This document shows positions 1 through 7,558 of a stretch of DNA of 33,434 nucleotides, piece by piece; within the stretch, counting starts at the first letter, position 1, and the number at the start of each line of letters is the position of its first letter. The notes under the pieces were generated by a model that did no database searches, was not told the DNA's origin, and saw only the letters and a program-made list of their open reading frames with translations. Source of the DNA: JAGLTQ01 sp964605385 (GTDB lineage Bacteria; Pseudomonadota; Gammaproteobacteria; UBA6429; Thiohalophilaceae); NCBI GenBank assembly GCA_964605385.1, contig CAZSCK010000025.1:1-33434 (forward strand), given 5' to 3'. The translations under genes were made by a program, and so were the position numbers.

Positions 1-241
1 CATGATTTTCTATTTTGTGAGCAACAATGCCTTTCATGATGATTTGGATTTCATTGGATTCATTAAGGCTGATTGTAAGTTGACAGGGAGTACCTGCTTT
101 AGGAGTTGCGCCTGAGCAGGCAGCAATTAATGCACCGTTAATCGATATATCAATAAGCTCGCATACGTGCTGGCACTCAGCAGTTGTAAATTCAACTAGA
201 GTATCAAAATAAATACGATGAGAGCGTCTGTTTTCAGTCAT
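1..241 (-). CDS. PilZ-domain protein (3' end outside the window)
   Basis: This frame starts at an ATG at 241 and stays open for 80 codons to the window edge, so the C-terminus is missing. It carries the two PilZ hallmarks: an arginine-rich N-terminal RRSHR (the RxxxR c-di-GMP clamp, residues 5-9) and DISINGALI (the D/NxSxxG motif, about residues 31-39). PilZ proteins bind cyclic di-GMP and pass the signal to motility, adhesion or polysaccharide export machinery. Only the single PilZ domain is visible, in a probably cytoplasmic protein. A small membrane-protein ORF lies 12 bp upstream on the same strand, and the flagellar motor gene motY diverges beyond it, so a role in motility control is plausible but inferred. 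The domain call is firm; the biological role is not known. Confidence 0.85.
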   Translation of the reverse strand, partial: MTENRRSHRIYFDTLVEFTTAECQHVCELIDISINGALIAACSGATPKAGTPCQLTISLNESNEIQIIMKGIVAHKIENH

Positions 242-253
242 ATGAGAAGGTCA

Positions 254-409
254 TTATGTAGGAATAGATGTAATAACAACAAGAAATGCACCAAGTACAA
301 TATATGGAGTTTTATCTTTTAGTTGCCAGTGAAAATAGAAGTTATGCCAAATATGACTGATGAAGTCAGAAATTTTGGATGCTGCTTTTATAAGAAAATG
401 TTTCAACAT
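254..409 (-). CDS. Small putative single-span membrane protein (51 aa)
   Basis: An open frame of 51 codons runs from ATG at 409 to TAA at 254-256, ending 12 bp before the PilZ gene start. The N-terminal half is basic and aromatic (MLKHFLIKAASKI, then HIWHNFYFHW); the C-terminal half holds one hydrophobic stretch, YIVLGAFLVVITSI, long enough for a membrane span. I recognise no family. The close spacing to the PilZ gene suggests one transcript. No good ribosome binding site is visible before the ATG (only a GGG directly next to it), which weakens the call. It could be a spurious ORF in an AT-rich spacer. Confidence 0.4.
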   Translation of the reverse strand: MLKHFLIKAASKISDFISHIWHNFYFHWQLKDKTPYIVLGAFLVVITSIPT

Positions 410-559
410 CCCATAAATATAACTTACTTTGCATCATTTGAAATTGTCTCTGTTCTCGAAACAGTCTTTTTGTTAAGACTTTAATTAAACTTTTTTTCAT
501 TGTAGACGCTAAGTGAGTATAAGGATTTATGAAGTGATTTTATGTGAGTAGGCACAACT

Positions 560-1432
560 ATGATATTGAAAAAGAGCATTTTAAGCATAATTACTGTGGG
601 TTTTATCATGTTGTTATCACCTGTCTGGGCAGGAACTCAATTTTATGGGGCGACGATTGATAAGGCAAAATGGCGCAGCAGTGGTACTCGTCTGGAATGC
701 CGTTTGAGCCAGGTTATTCCGGGCTACGGTAAGGCAACATTTCGCCAGCGTGCCTTACAGTCTATGGAATTTCGTGTCTCATCTGACTACAAGCCAAGAA
801 AAGCTGGTCAGGCTCTGGTTTTTGTTAAGCCCCCTATTTGGAAACGTTATGCCAATCGTAAACTGTTAGGTCGTGTTCCTCTGACTACACAAAATGATGC
901 CATTGTTCTACCTGAAGACTGGGCATATCGTATGGCACTGGAGTTACGAGATGGCATGGAGGCGGTTTGGACGCATGCTGATCTGGCTGATGGACAAGAT
1001 ATCGTTACGGCCAAGGTTTTACCTCTCCGTTTTGAGCCTGCTTGGCGTGATTTTCAGCAATGTGGTGCAAATTTAATTGATTATGGTTATGTGGATGTTC
1101 GTTTTTCTACCTTTTATTTCACGAAAAAAAGCATGCGCTTAAACTTCAAAGAAAAGGCTAAATTAAATAAGCTGGCCGAATATGTTTTGTTGGATACGGA
1201 TTATCAATATATCAAAATAAATTCTCATACTGATAGCCGTGGTGTTCGTGGGAAAAATCTTGCTATTTCCAAAAAACGTGCAAATATGGTGAAAAATTAC
1301 CTTGTTAAAAAAGGTGTTAATTCGAAGCGTTTCATTATTGTTGCAAGAGGTGAGAAAAAACCAAAATATAATAATCGAACGCAATCTGGCAGAGCAAAAA
1401 ATCGTCGGATTGAGATAAGATTGGTTAAATAA
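560..1432 (+). CDS. motY: MotY-like flagellar motor protein with OmpA C-terminal domain
   Basis: The 290-residue protein has a signal peptide (hydrophobic ITVGFIMLLSPVWA, cleavage near residue 24). Its N-terminal domain (about 25-165) fits MotY_N, with WRSSGTRLECRLSQVIPGYG and a second cysteine near QQCGANL. The C-terminal OmpA-like peptidoglycan-binding domain (about 180-288) has the INSHTDSRG and GRAKNRRIEIRL motifs. Length matches Vibrio MotY, about 290 residues. In polar sodium-driven flagella MotY forms the periplasmic T ring with MotX and anchors PomA/PomB stators to the cell wall. No other flagellar gene is in the window, which is usual for motY. The alternative, a generic OmpA-family lipoprotein, is less likely because there is no lipobox and the N-terminal domain fits MotY. 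Confidence 0.85.
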   Translation: MILKKSILSIITVGFIMLLSPVWAGTQFYGATIDKAKWRSSGTRLECRLSQVIPGYGKATFRQRALQSMEFRVSSDYKPRKAGQALVFVKPPIWKRYANRKLLGRVPLTTQNDAIVLPEDWAYRMALELRDGMEAVWTHADLADGQDIVTAKVLPLRFEPAWRDFQQCGANLIDYGYVDVRFSTFYFTKKSMRLNFKEKAKLNKLAEYVLLDTDYQYIKINSHTDSRGVRGKNLAISKKRANMVKNYLVKKGVNSKRFIIVARGEKKPKYNNRTQSGRAKNRRIEIRLVK

Positions 1433-1441
1433 AAATACGAA

Positions 1442-1525
1442 GTAGCCCGGATGCAGTGCAACAAAATCCGAGATATTTAAGTTGGCATTATTTTCCCGGA
1501 TTCCATTTTATTTCATCCTGGCTAC
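1442..1525. repeat. 84-bp imperfect palindromic repeat element
   Basis: The outer arms GTAGCCCGGATG (1442-1453) and CATCCTGGCTAC (1514-1525) are inverted copies with one mismatch. A second inner pair (AATCCGAGA near 1475 and TCCCGGATT near 1494) also pairs. The arm sequence is of a type I recall as scattered between genes in many gammaproteobacteria. It lies just after motY and could act as a transcript-end hairpin, but it has no T-run. It is probably a non-autonomous, MITE-like or REP-like element. Confidence 0.7.
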
Positions 1526-1611
1526 TTACTAGCATTTCAACCTCCGGTGTCACCTTTTCCTTTGTGGCTAAATGTTCTTCTCAAAACTGAAAATTTCATT
1601 TGTTATTCGGG

Positions 1612-1617
1612 TATAAT
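1612..1617 (+). promoter_or_regulatory. Putative -10 element of the argG promoter
   Basis: A consensus TATAAT lies 73 bp upstream of the argG start in an AT-rich stretch. The -35 region is weak (CTGAAA or TGAAAA about 18-19 bp upstream). It is the best sigma-70 candidate in the motY-argG spacer. Confidence 0.5.
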
Positions 1618-1653
1618 TCGCTCCTAATTTTCTATTGATTAATTTTAAACTTG

Positions 1654-1668
1654 TTCGGCATTGCCGAA
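1654..1668. promoter_or_regulatory. 15-bp perfect inverted repeat in the argG leader
   Basis: TTCGGCA-T-TGCCGAA is a perfect palindrome with a one-base centre. It sits between the putative -10 and the Shine-Dalgarno GGAG at about 1673, so it would lie in the 5' UTR. It does not resemble an ArgR box. It could be an operator or an RNA hairpin close to the ribosome binding site. It is short enough to be chance. Confidence 0.35.
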
Positions 1669-1684
1669 TTTGTGGAGTTTGCTA

Positions 1685-2899
1685 ATGAGTGACATAAAAA
1701 AAGTAGTATTGGCCTATTCTGGTGGCTTAGATACATCAATTATTCTGAAATGGCTGGAAGATACTTACGGCTGCGAAGTGGTGACTTTTACGGCTGATAT
1801 TGGTCAGGGTGAAGAAGTCGAGCCTGCTCGTGCGAAAGCGAAAGCAATGGGCGTGAAAGAAATTTATATTGAAGATTTACGGGAAGATTTTGCTCGTGAT
1901 TATGTTTTTCCAATGTTTCGTGCCAATACTATTTATGAAGGTGAATACTTGCTCGGAACCTCAATTGCTCGCCCATTAATTGCCAAGCGTTTGGTTGAGA
2001 TAGCTCAGGAAGTGGGTGCCGATGCTATTTCTCACGGTGCAACGGGTAAGGGTAATGATCAAATTCGTTTTGAATTGGGTGCTTATGCATTAATGCCTGA
2101 TGTTCAGGTGATAGCACCCTGGCGTGAATGGGACTTGAGTTCACGTGAATCTTTGATGGCATACGCTGAAGAGCATGGTATTGAAGTTGATTATGCCAAG
2201 CAGGGTAAAAAATCTCCTTATTCAATGGATGCAAATTTACTGCACATTTCATATGAAGGGGATATTTTGGAAGATCCATGGAATGAGCCTGAAGATGATA
2301 TGTGGCGTTGGACTGTGTCACCTGAAGCGGCTCCCGATAAAGCAACGTATTTAGAAATTGAATATGCGAAGGGCGACATTGTTGCGATCAATGGCGAAAA
2401 AATGTCACCTGCAACAGTGATGGAATATCTAAATAAAGTGGGTGGTGAGAACGGTATTGGTCGAGATGATATTGTTGAAAACCGTTATGTGGGTATGAAA
2501 TCACGCGGTTGTTATGAAACACCTGCAGGAACCATCATGCTAAAAGCACATCGTGGAATTGAATCATTAACATTGGATCGTGAAGCGATGCATTTGAAAG
2601 ATGAGATGATGCCACGTTATGCCAAGATAATTTATAATGGTTACTGGTGGTCACCAGAACGTGAAGCATTACAAGCCTTGATCGATAACACGCAAAAAAC
2701 AGTTAATGGTACGGTACGTATTAAATTGTATAAAGGTAATGTTTCTGTTGCTGGCCGAAAATCTGAAAAAGACTCTTTATTTGATGAAAATATTGCAAGT
2801 TTTGAAGATGATGGAGGTGCTTATAATCAAAAAGATGCAGATGGGTTTATTAAACTTAATGCATTACGGTTACGGATTGCGGCAAAAAAACATAAATAA
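1685..2899 (+). CDS. argG: Argininosuccinate synthase
   Basis: The enzyme joins citrulline and aspartate with ATP to make argininosuccinate, the penultimate step of arginine synthesis, in the cytoplasm. I chose the ATG at 1685 (404 residues) because GGAG lies 8 bp upstream and the protein then begins MSDIKKVVLAYSGGLDTS, as family members do; an in-frame ATG 24 bp upstream would overlap the leader palindrome. The ATP-pyrophosphatase P-loop is AYSGGLDTS (residues 10-18). The family signatures SHGATGKGNDQIRFE and SPYSMDANLLHISYEG are intact. Length equals the usual 400-410. It has its own promoter and terminator and so looks monocistronic. Confidence 0.97.
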   Translation: MSDIKKVVLAYSGGLDTSIILKWLEDTYGCEVVTFTADIGQGEEVEPARAKAKAMGVKEIYIEDLREDFARDYVFPMFRANTIYEGEYLLGTSIARPLIAKRLVEIAQEVGADAISHGATGKGNDQIRFELGAYALMPDVQVIAPWREWDLSSRESLMAYAEEHGIEVDYAKQGKKSPYSMDANLLHISYEGDILEDPWNEPEDDMWRWTVSPEAAPDKATYLEIEYAKGDIVAINGEKMSPATVMEYLNKVGGENGIGRDDIVENRYVGMKSRGCYETPAGTIMLKAHRGIESLTLDREAMHLKDEMMPRYAKIIYNGYWWSPEREALQALIDNTQKTVNGTVRIKLYKGNVSVAGRKSEKDSLFDENIASFEDDGGAYNQKDADGFIKLNALRLRIAAKKHK

Positions 2900-2920
2900 A
2901 TTTATTAATTAAATAAACAT

Positions 2921-2948
2921 AAAAAAACCTGCTACTGCAGGTTTTTTT
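2921..2948. terminator. Bidirectional rho-independent terminator
   Basis: AAAAAAACCTGC, a short loop and GCAGGTTTTTTT form a perfect stem flanked by an A-run and a T-run. It therefore works in both directions and serves both argG (plus) and the convergent hvfX operon (minus). Confidence 0.9.
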
Positions 2949-2969
2949 ATGTTTGTCTTTAATGAAAGA

Positions 2970-3563
2970 TTAGTTAGAGAATTTTTGACTTACCCAATAA
3001 TCAACGCTGGCATATTTACCACTACCAATAAAAAATAAAGTAAGTAACATAATAAAGTAAGTTGTGGCAAATTCAATACCATTATTAAGTACAACAAAAC
3101 TGCCTTGTTCAGTTAACCATTCATAGTTACCATTAGTTTTTAATAGCTCTTTTGCCGCACTTAATTTTTCACCTGCTGCCTGAGCATCAGCACAATTAAA
3201 CAAACAAAATTTAGTATCAGCAATTGCCTGCCAGCCGTTTACCCAATGTACAGAAAAAATGGCGATGAGCATGGTGAACATGAGTGGAATAGAAACCCAA
3301 CGAACGCCAAAACCAAATAACAGCATGATGGCTCCGGCCATTTCTGTAGACATAGCTAAAAAGGTCATTAATTCTGGAAACGGTAAACCTAAGCCCCATT
3401 CGGAATTACCAAACCAGGCTGCTGTATCTTCAAAACTGTTATATTTACTTGTGCCTGCCATCCAGAAGATTGGTGCCAGATAAAGTCGAAGAAAAAGTGG
3501 TGCGAGAAAATCAGCTTGACGAGTGCGATCAAGCAATATTTGTAATTTTAGTAATTTATCCAT
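2970..3563 (-). CDS. hvfX: DoxX-family membrane protein of the RiPP operon (HvfX-like)
   Basis: This 197-residue integral membrane protein of the DoxX family has four hydrophobic segments: APLFLRLYLAPIFWMAGTSK, the LMTFLAMSTEMAGAIMLLFG region, WVSIPLMFTMLIAIFSVHWV, and a C-terminal TTYFIMLLTLFFIGSG. A loop of about 50 residues between the third and fourth holds two cysteines (KFCLFNCADAQ). A GGAG ribosome site precedes the ATG. It is the last gene of a minus-strand operon after hvfA, hvfB and hvfC. DoxX proteins recur in bufferin/Hvf RiPP clusters, where they are proposed to help with maturation, export or copper handling; the exact role is unresolved. The family call is strong and the HvfX name rests on context. 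Confidence 0.85.
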   Translation of the reverse strand: MDKLLKLQILLDRTRQADFLAPLFLRLYLAPIFWMAGTSKYNSFEDTAAWFGNSEWGLGLPFPELMTFLAMSTEMAGAIMLLFGFGVRWVSIPLMFTMLIAIFSVHWVNGWQAIADTKFCLFNCADAQAAGEKLSAAKELLKTNGNYEWLTEQGSFVVLNNGIEFATTYFIMLLTLFFIGSGKYASVDYWVSQKFSN

Positions 3564-3639
3564 GCGTCAACTCCATTTATTTTTATTAGAAAAATTTATA
3601 ACTAAAATGTAGGACAACTTAAATAAGGTTGGTTCACTC

Positions 3640-4410
3640 TTAACTTTTATTGATACCTAAAATAACATTTCTATTTTTTAAATCTTGCATGATTTGTAAG
3701 CCGCCTTCTATAACAATATTGGGTTCAGGATGTTGCATTTGTTCCGCAATATTTTCTAATATTTGTTTTGTTGTTAAGTTCTTATCGTCATTAATAAGTT
3801 GAATTAACATCGCTGTGATCGGATTTAGTTCCATAAAATGAACTTCATCATTCTTGTCTCTATATACCAGTAAATAAACGGGGTGCTCTGAGGGCTCTTC
3901 AGGAATAAAATCTTCACTTATTTGTTGAACTGGATATTGATAGGATAAAGACCAGGCCAGAGGAGATAAAACAGGAGAGTTATTTAATAAATCACCATTA
4001 ATATCAATTTTATCCCAGTTTATGTTTTCATCGAGATCAGATGTCATTAGTGCCAGTTCTATCCATTCATAGTGTGCAAGCTCTTTAATAAAGGCAGGAT
4101 CATCTGGATTGTTTCGTTCATTTTCTAAATACTTTAAAAACTCACGCGGCATTTCCGGGAACAGAGGTGTGTGTGATAAATGATTGCTAAAATAATCACG
4201 CATCATTTTTTGCCATTCATCTTCTGGCGTAATGCTTTTTAATACTGGATAAGTATTTGAAATAAAATCTTCAATGTTATTAAAAAATAATTCGTTGTAT
4301 ATTTTCATCCGCCGAGCTTCAACATCAGCCGGCTTGGGGTTTGATTTCGGATCACGAATATGAGCTGCAAATTCATATTGAGCTTGAGTGAATTTTGCTA
4401 AATTAGCCAT
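3640..4410 (-). CDS. hvfC: HvfC/BufC-like RiPP maturation partner (DUF2063)
   Basis: The 256-residue protein begins MANLAKFTQAQYEFAAHIRD, the usual start of DUF2063 proteins. I chose the ATG at 4410, which overlaps the end of hvfB in ATGGCTAA (8 nt), a sign of translational coupling; an in-frame ATG 60 nt upstream lies deep in hvfB. The N-terminal alpha-helical domain (about 1-95, with RRMKIYNELFFNNIEDFI) is followed by a mixed C-terminal domain (PLAWSLSYQYPVQQI). In described systems this protein complexes with the MNIO enzyme and presents the precursor leader for cysteine modification. No catalytic motif of its own is visible. It lies between hvfB and hvfX. Confidence 0.88.
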   Translation of the reverse strand: MANLAKFTQAQYEFAAHIRDPKSNPKPADVEARRMKIYNELFFNNIEDFISNTYPVLKSITPEDEWQKMMRDYFSNHLSHTPLFPEMPREFLKYLENERNNPDDPAFIKELAHYEWIELALMTSDLDENINWDKIDINGDLLNNSPVLSPLAWSLSYQYPVQQISEDFIPEEPSEHPVYLLVYRDKNDEVHFMELNPITAMLIQLINDDKNLTTKQILENIAEQMQHPEPNIVIEGGLQIMQDLKNRNVILGINKS

Positions 4411-5250
4411 GCTGGCTATTACTAATATTTTGTTTTGACCACTTATCCTGAATTTTAATAATGGTATCAACTTCAGTTAAAAGTTCTGGAATGGGGGGGA
4501 TGTTAAAGTCTCTTTCTAATAATGTTGGCATGACACCAAACACGTCATAGGTTTTATGTAATAAGTCCCAAACGGTATCTACAACATCAGCACCATGGGT
4601 ATCAACAATTAAGTCGTCTGCTTCGTTATAGTGTCCAGCAATATGCAGGTAAGTGACACGTTCGACCGGGAGTTTTTTAAGAAAATCTACAGCATCATAT
4701 TTATGGTTAATACTATTTACATAAATATTATTAACGTCTAATAAAAAATCACAATCAGCTTCACTGATCACTGCGTTAATAAAATCGATTTCTTCCATTT
4801 CTTTTGCAGGTGCGGCGTAATAGGAAACGTTTTCCATCGCAATACGTTGTTCTAAAATATCCTGAATTCGACGGATACGTTCTGCAACGTAATGAACTGC
4901 TTCTTCAGTAAAGGGAATAGGCATGAGATCATAGAGATGACCGTCATCACTACAGTAACTCAAATGATCACTGTAGCAGGGAACATTGTGTTGCTTTATA
5001 AATTTTTTAACTTTGTATAAAAAGGCTTCATCAAGTGGAGCAGGGCTACCAATAGATAAAGATAAACCATGAAGGGCAACGGGGTATTGTTCAGTAAAAG
5101 CGCTGAATTGTTTACCTAAAGCACCACCCACGCCGATCCAGTTTTCGGGGGCAACTTCCATGAAGTTAACCTGAGAAGGTGGTTGATCTGCGAGCGATTC
5201 CATAATAGAACGTCGCAGACCTAAACCTGCTCCATGAACGGGATATTGAT
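4403..5250 (-). CDS. hvfB: MNIO (DUF692) RiPP maturase, HvfB/BufB-like; 5' end lost in gap
   Basis: The frame is open from the gap edge to TAA at 4403: 282 codons are visible, starting QYPVHGAGLGLRRS. That sequence is the conserved MNIO start, which lies close to the N-terminus, so only a few residues are missing. A later in-frame ATG at 5203 is not the real start. MNIO enzymes are TIM-barrel multinuclear non-heme iron oxidases that convert cysteines of a ribosomal peptide to oxazolone/thioamide or related rings. Visible metal-ligand candidates lie in FMEVAPENWIG, YSDHLSY, MENVSYY, LLDVNNIYV, YLHIAGH, VDTHGADV and LLERDFN. The gene is flanked by the precursor and hvfC. Family assignment is very secure. 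Confidence 0.93.
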
Positions 5251-5350
5251 NNNNNNNNNNNNNNNNNNNNNNNNNNNNNNNNNNNNNNNNNNNNNNNNNN
5301 NNNNNNNNNNNNNNNNNNNNNNNNNNNNNNNNNNNNNNNNNNNNNNNNNN
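5251..5350. other. Assembly gap (100 N) inside the RiPP operon
   Basis: Exactly 100 N is a conventional placeholder, so the true length is unknown. It falls after residue 33 of the precursor and before the first visible codon of hvfB. The missing part should hold the precursor core, the spacer and the hvfB start. The two flanks share no sequence. Precursors of this class often carry short cysteine/glycine repeats that short-read assemblers cannot cross. Confidence 0.98.
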
Positions 5351-5451
5351 GCACCTTCAGCAGCATTAGCAATATTGCCCATAGCTAAAGAAGCAATAAA
5401 AGCTGTACCAGCAGCAATTGAAAGTGTAGTAATTGATTTTTTATTAGACAT
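5351..5451 (-). CDS. hvfA: HvfA-like RiPP metallophore precursor, leader only (cut by gap)
   Basis: From ATG at 5451, with GGAG about 9 bp upstream, 33 residues are visible before the gap. They form a basic start (MSNKKS), a hydrophobic stretch with TAFIASLAMG, and a cleavage-like ANAAEG, that is, a Sec-type signal sequence. Precursors of HvfA/bufferin RiPPs are unusual in having such a signal, followed by a cysteine-rich core that the MNIO enzyme modifies to bind copper. The core, with any cysteines, is not in this assembly, so identity rests on the leader and on the adjacent hvfB, hvfC and hvfX. A longer in-frame start at 5547 lacks a ribosome site and would spoil the signal peptide. Confidence 0.75.
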
Positions 5452-5704
5452 CAGCGTATCTCCGTTTTTAAAATATAAGTAAATATTATTGTTTTTTATA
5501 AATATTGAGCTTTTGAGGTGAAAAGCTTGCGCTTCTACAGCTTGCAAAATATGACATACATCTATAACAAAAGTTTCGTATTTATACGAGAGTTTTTTAA
5601 TAATGAATAAGGATGGGCTTATATTGGCTTTTTATAAGTAGGGAATATAGAGACAGGAGGCTAAATAACCATATAGATCTATTTTTATATGGGTAATTTA
5701 TAGG
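5452..5704. promoter_or_regulatory. Upstream region of the hvf operon
   Basis: This 253-bp spacer separates the end of the DUF1841 gene from hvfA. On the minus strand it holds a small TCGTA/TACGA hairpin at 5576-5589, an A/T-rich leader and two direct copies of GCAAGCT (plus-strand AGCTTGC at 5524-5530 and 5539-5545) spaced 15 bp apart. An ECF-like pair, GAAACTT and GTCATA with a 15-bp spacer, can be read at about 5553-5580. Bufferin operons elsewhere are under ECF sigma factors, but none is encoded nearby, so the promoter is only a candidate. Confidence 0.3.
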
Positions 5705-6130
5705 TTAAATTAAATATTTTTTCAAACAGCTTAAATAATCATTTTCATCTGGCATACGATTTTGAGATTGTGCTTCCCATAGCATTTTTCCTAAACATTC
5801 CATCATTAAATGTTCTGTTTCATGTGGATCTTTATTTTTTTTCAGCATTGACTGGTAAAGCTGATCAATACCAGTAGGACGTTTGGTTGAAAGTTGTTCT
5901 TGAATGGATATGTGCATGGCCATATGAAGAAAAGGATTCGTTTGTCCCATTTCAGGCGTGTAGTCTTTATCGAGTGCTTCTTCATCTTCAAGCAGGGCAT
6001 GGTATTCAGGATGAAGCTCAATAATTTTAGCGACCACAGCTTCCAGCGGTTCCATTAACTGCTTATTTTGATGTTTTTTCCACGAAGTGAAAAACATCTG
6101 TCTTAATTCTGTACGATCTTGTCCAAACAT
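5705..6130 (-). CDS. DUF1841 family protein
   Basis: The 141-residue soluble protein starts MFGQDRTELRQMF and carries the family's conserved blocks: EPLEAVVAKIIELHPEYH (about 28-45), NPFLHMAMHISIQEQ (about 65-79), RPTGIDQLY, and EHLMMECLGKMLWEAQ near the end. Length is typical for DUF1841, 140-150. No signal peptide or membrane span is seen. Its function is unknown. It follows nth by 36 bp at the end of the rnf-nth transcript, a linkage I recall from other gammaproteobacteria. The regular histidines and acidic residues might bind metal, but no defined motif is present. Confidence 0.9.
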   Translation of the reverse strand: MFGQDRTELRQMFFTSWKKHQNKQLMEPLEAVVAKIIELHPEYHALLEDEEALDKDYTPEMGQTNPFLHMAMHISIQEQLSTKRPTGIDQLYQSMLKKNKDPHETEHLMMECLGKMLWEAQSQNRMPDENDYLSCLKKYLI

Positions 6131-6166
6131 GGGCGTAGGTTAATGAGTGAGAGGGGAAGTTACAAG

Positions 6167-6802
6167 TTATTCGATTATTTTATCTTTAAATTCACATAAG
6201 TCTTCAATCACACAAGCACCACAGCGTGGTTTACGTGCAATACAGGTATATCGACCATGTAATATTAGCCAATGGTGCGCATCAATCATAAATTCTTCAG
6301 GGATAAATTTGAGTAGCTTTTTTTCAACTTCGAGTACGTTTTTACCGGGGGCAATTTTTGTGCGATTGGAAACTCGGAAGATATGAGTATCAACCGCCAT
6401 AGTGGGATGGCCAAATGCAGTATTTAATACTACGTTAGCCGTTTTACGGCCAACACCTGGCAAGGCTTCAAGTGCTGTTCGATTATCGGGTACTTGAGAA
6501 TCATGTTCCTGAACTAACATGTTGCATGTTTTGATAATGTTCCTGGCCTTGGTATTAAATAAACCAATTGTTTTAATATATTTTTTTAAGCCGCTTTCTT
6601 TTAATGCGGCCATTTTTTCTGGTGTTGGAGTTTTTTTGAATAGCGCTTCGGTCGCTTTGTTCACGCCTTTATCGGTTGATTGTGCTGAAAGAATAACGGC
6701 GATCAATAATTCAAAAGGAGATGAAAAATTTAACTCAGTTGTTGGATTGGGAATATGTTCTCTAAGGCGAGTAAATATTTCTGTGCGAATGGTTTTGTTC
6801 AT
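6167..6802 (-). CDS. nth: Endonuclease III (DNA glycosylase/AP lyase)
   Basis: The 211-residue enzyme removes oxidised pyrimidines and cleaves abasic sites by beta-elimination. I chose MNKTIRTEIFTRLREHIPNP at 6802, matching the E. coli start and length; an in-frame ATG 21 bp upstream is less likely. The helix-hairpin-helix with the catalytic lysine is LPGVGRKTA (about 113-121), and the catalytic aspartate is in VDTHIFRVSNR. The C-terminal [4Fe-4S] loop C-x6-C-x2-C-x5-C is present in CIARKPRCGACVIEDLC. It ends the rnf operon as in E. coli (rsxABCDGE-nth); the 60-bp spacer from rnfE is the widest in that run. Confidence 0.96.
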   Translation of the reverse strand: MNKTIRTEIFTRLREHIPNPTTELNFSSPFELLIAVILSAQSTDKGVNKATEALFKKTPTPEKMAALKESGLKKYIKTIGLFNTKARNIIKTCNMLVQEHDSQVPDNRTALEALPGVGRKTANVVLNTAFGHPTMAVDTHIFRVSNRTKIAPGKNVLEVEKKLLKFIPEEFMIDAHHWLILHGRYTCIARKPRCGACVIEDLCEFKDKIIE

Positions 6803-6862
6803 AACATATATCTCAAAAATCATACATCATTGCGAGGAAATAACATGACGGGCTGGCAAACA

Positions 6863-7558
6863 TTAAGTAGCTTGTTGTGCCTCTTCTAAATTTTTACTTG
6901 CAATACGTTTCTCACGAGCTTGTTGTTTTTTATCAATAATATTTTTACCCGCTATTAATAATCCAAGTCCAATAAATGCACCTGGTGGCAGGATAGCGAG
7001 TAAATAACCACGGTAGTCATCAAATAAAGTTATGGTCATTTCACGCGCGGCTTCACCAAACATAAGGTGTGCTTGTTGGAATAAAGTACCAAAACCAATT
7101 GCTTCACGCATCGCGCCGAGGGTGACTAATACTGCGGTAAAACCTAAACCCATAAACAAACCATCAAGAAATGAGCTTGATACTGAATTTTTAGAGGCAA
7201 AAGCTTCGGCACGGGCAATGATGGCACAGTTAGTTACAATCAAAGGGATGAATATACCAAGAATATTATAAAGTTCATGGAACCAGGCATTCATTGAAAG
7301 TTCAATAATGGTTACAGTAGAAGCGATAATTAAAACAAAAACAGGGATACGGATTTCAGGTCGAACCCAGTGACGAATTATTGAAACCATAATGTTCGAG
7401 GCAACTAAGGTTAATGTTGTTGCTAACCCTAATCCCAGTCCATTTATAACCGTGTTTGATACAGCTAATAATGGACATAAGCCGAGTAACTGAACAAAGG
7501 CAGGGTTATTAACCCAAAGGCCGTTGTAAATAATTTTACTGTAACTTGTATCACTCAT
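6863..7558 (-). CDS. rnfE: Electron transport complex subunit RnfE
   Basis: The 231-residue membrane subunit of the Rnf complex is homologous to RnfA and to NqrD. It begins with the family block NPAFVQLLGLCPLLAVSNTV, whose cysteine contributes to the membrane-embedded iron-sulfur centre shared with RnfA, and has six hydrophobic segments followed by a basic, charged tail of about 25 residues. Rnf couples electron flow between NAD(H) and ferredoxin to ion movement across the inner membrane; in gammaproteobacteria it may also reduce SoxR (Rsx). The gene overlaps the end of rnfG by 8 nt, so translation is probably coupled. Confidence 0.95.
   Translation of the reverse strand: MSDTSYSKIIYNGLWVNNPAFVQLLGLCPLLAVSNTVINGLGLGLATTLTLVASNIMVSIIRHWVRPEIRIPVFVLIIASTVTIIELSMNAWFHELYNILGIFIPLIVTNCAIIARAEAFASKNSVSSSFLDGLFMGLGFTAVLVTLGAMREAIGFGTLFQQAHLMFGEAAREMTITLFDDYRGYLLAILPPGAFIGLGLLIAGKNIIDKKQQAREKRIASKNLEEAQQAT

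Noticed and set aside
2025..2345. Open frame of 106 codons on the minus strand within argG
   Set aside because: It is fully inside a certain gene, has no ribosome site and no recognisable domain; a shadow frame.
5539..5545. AGCTTGC direct repeats upstream of hvfA as a CRISPR-like or iteron array
   Set aside because: Only two 7-bp copies occur; far too few and short for an array or origin.
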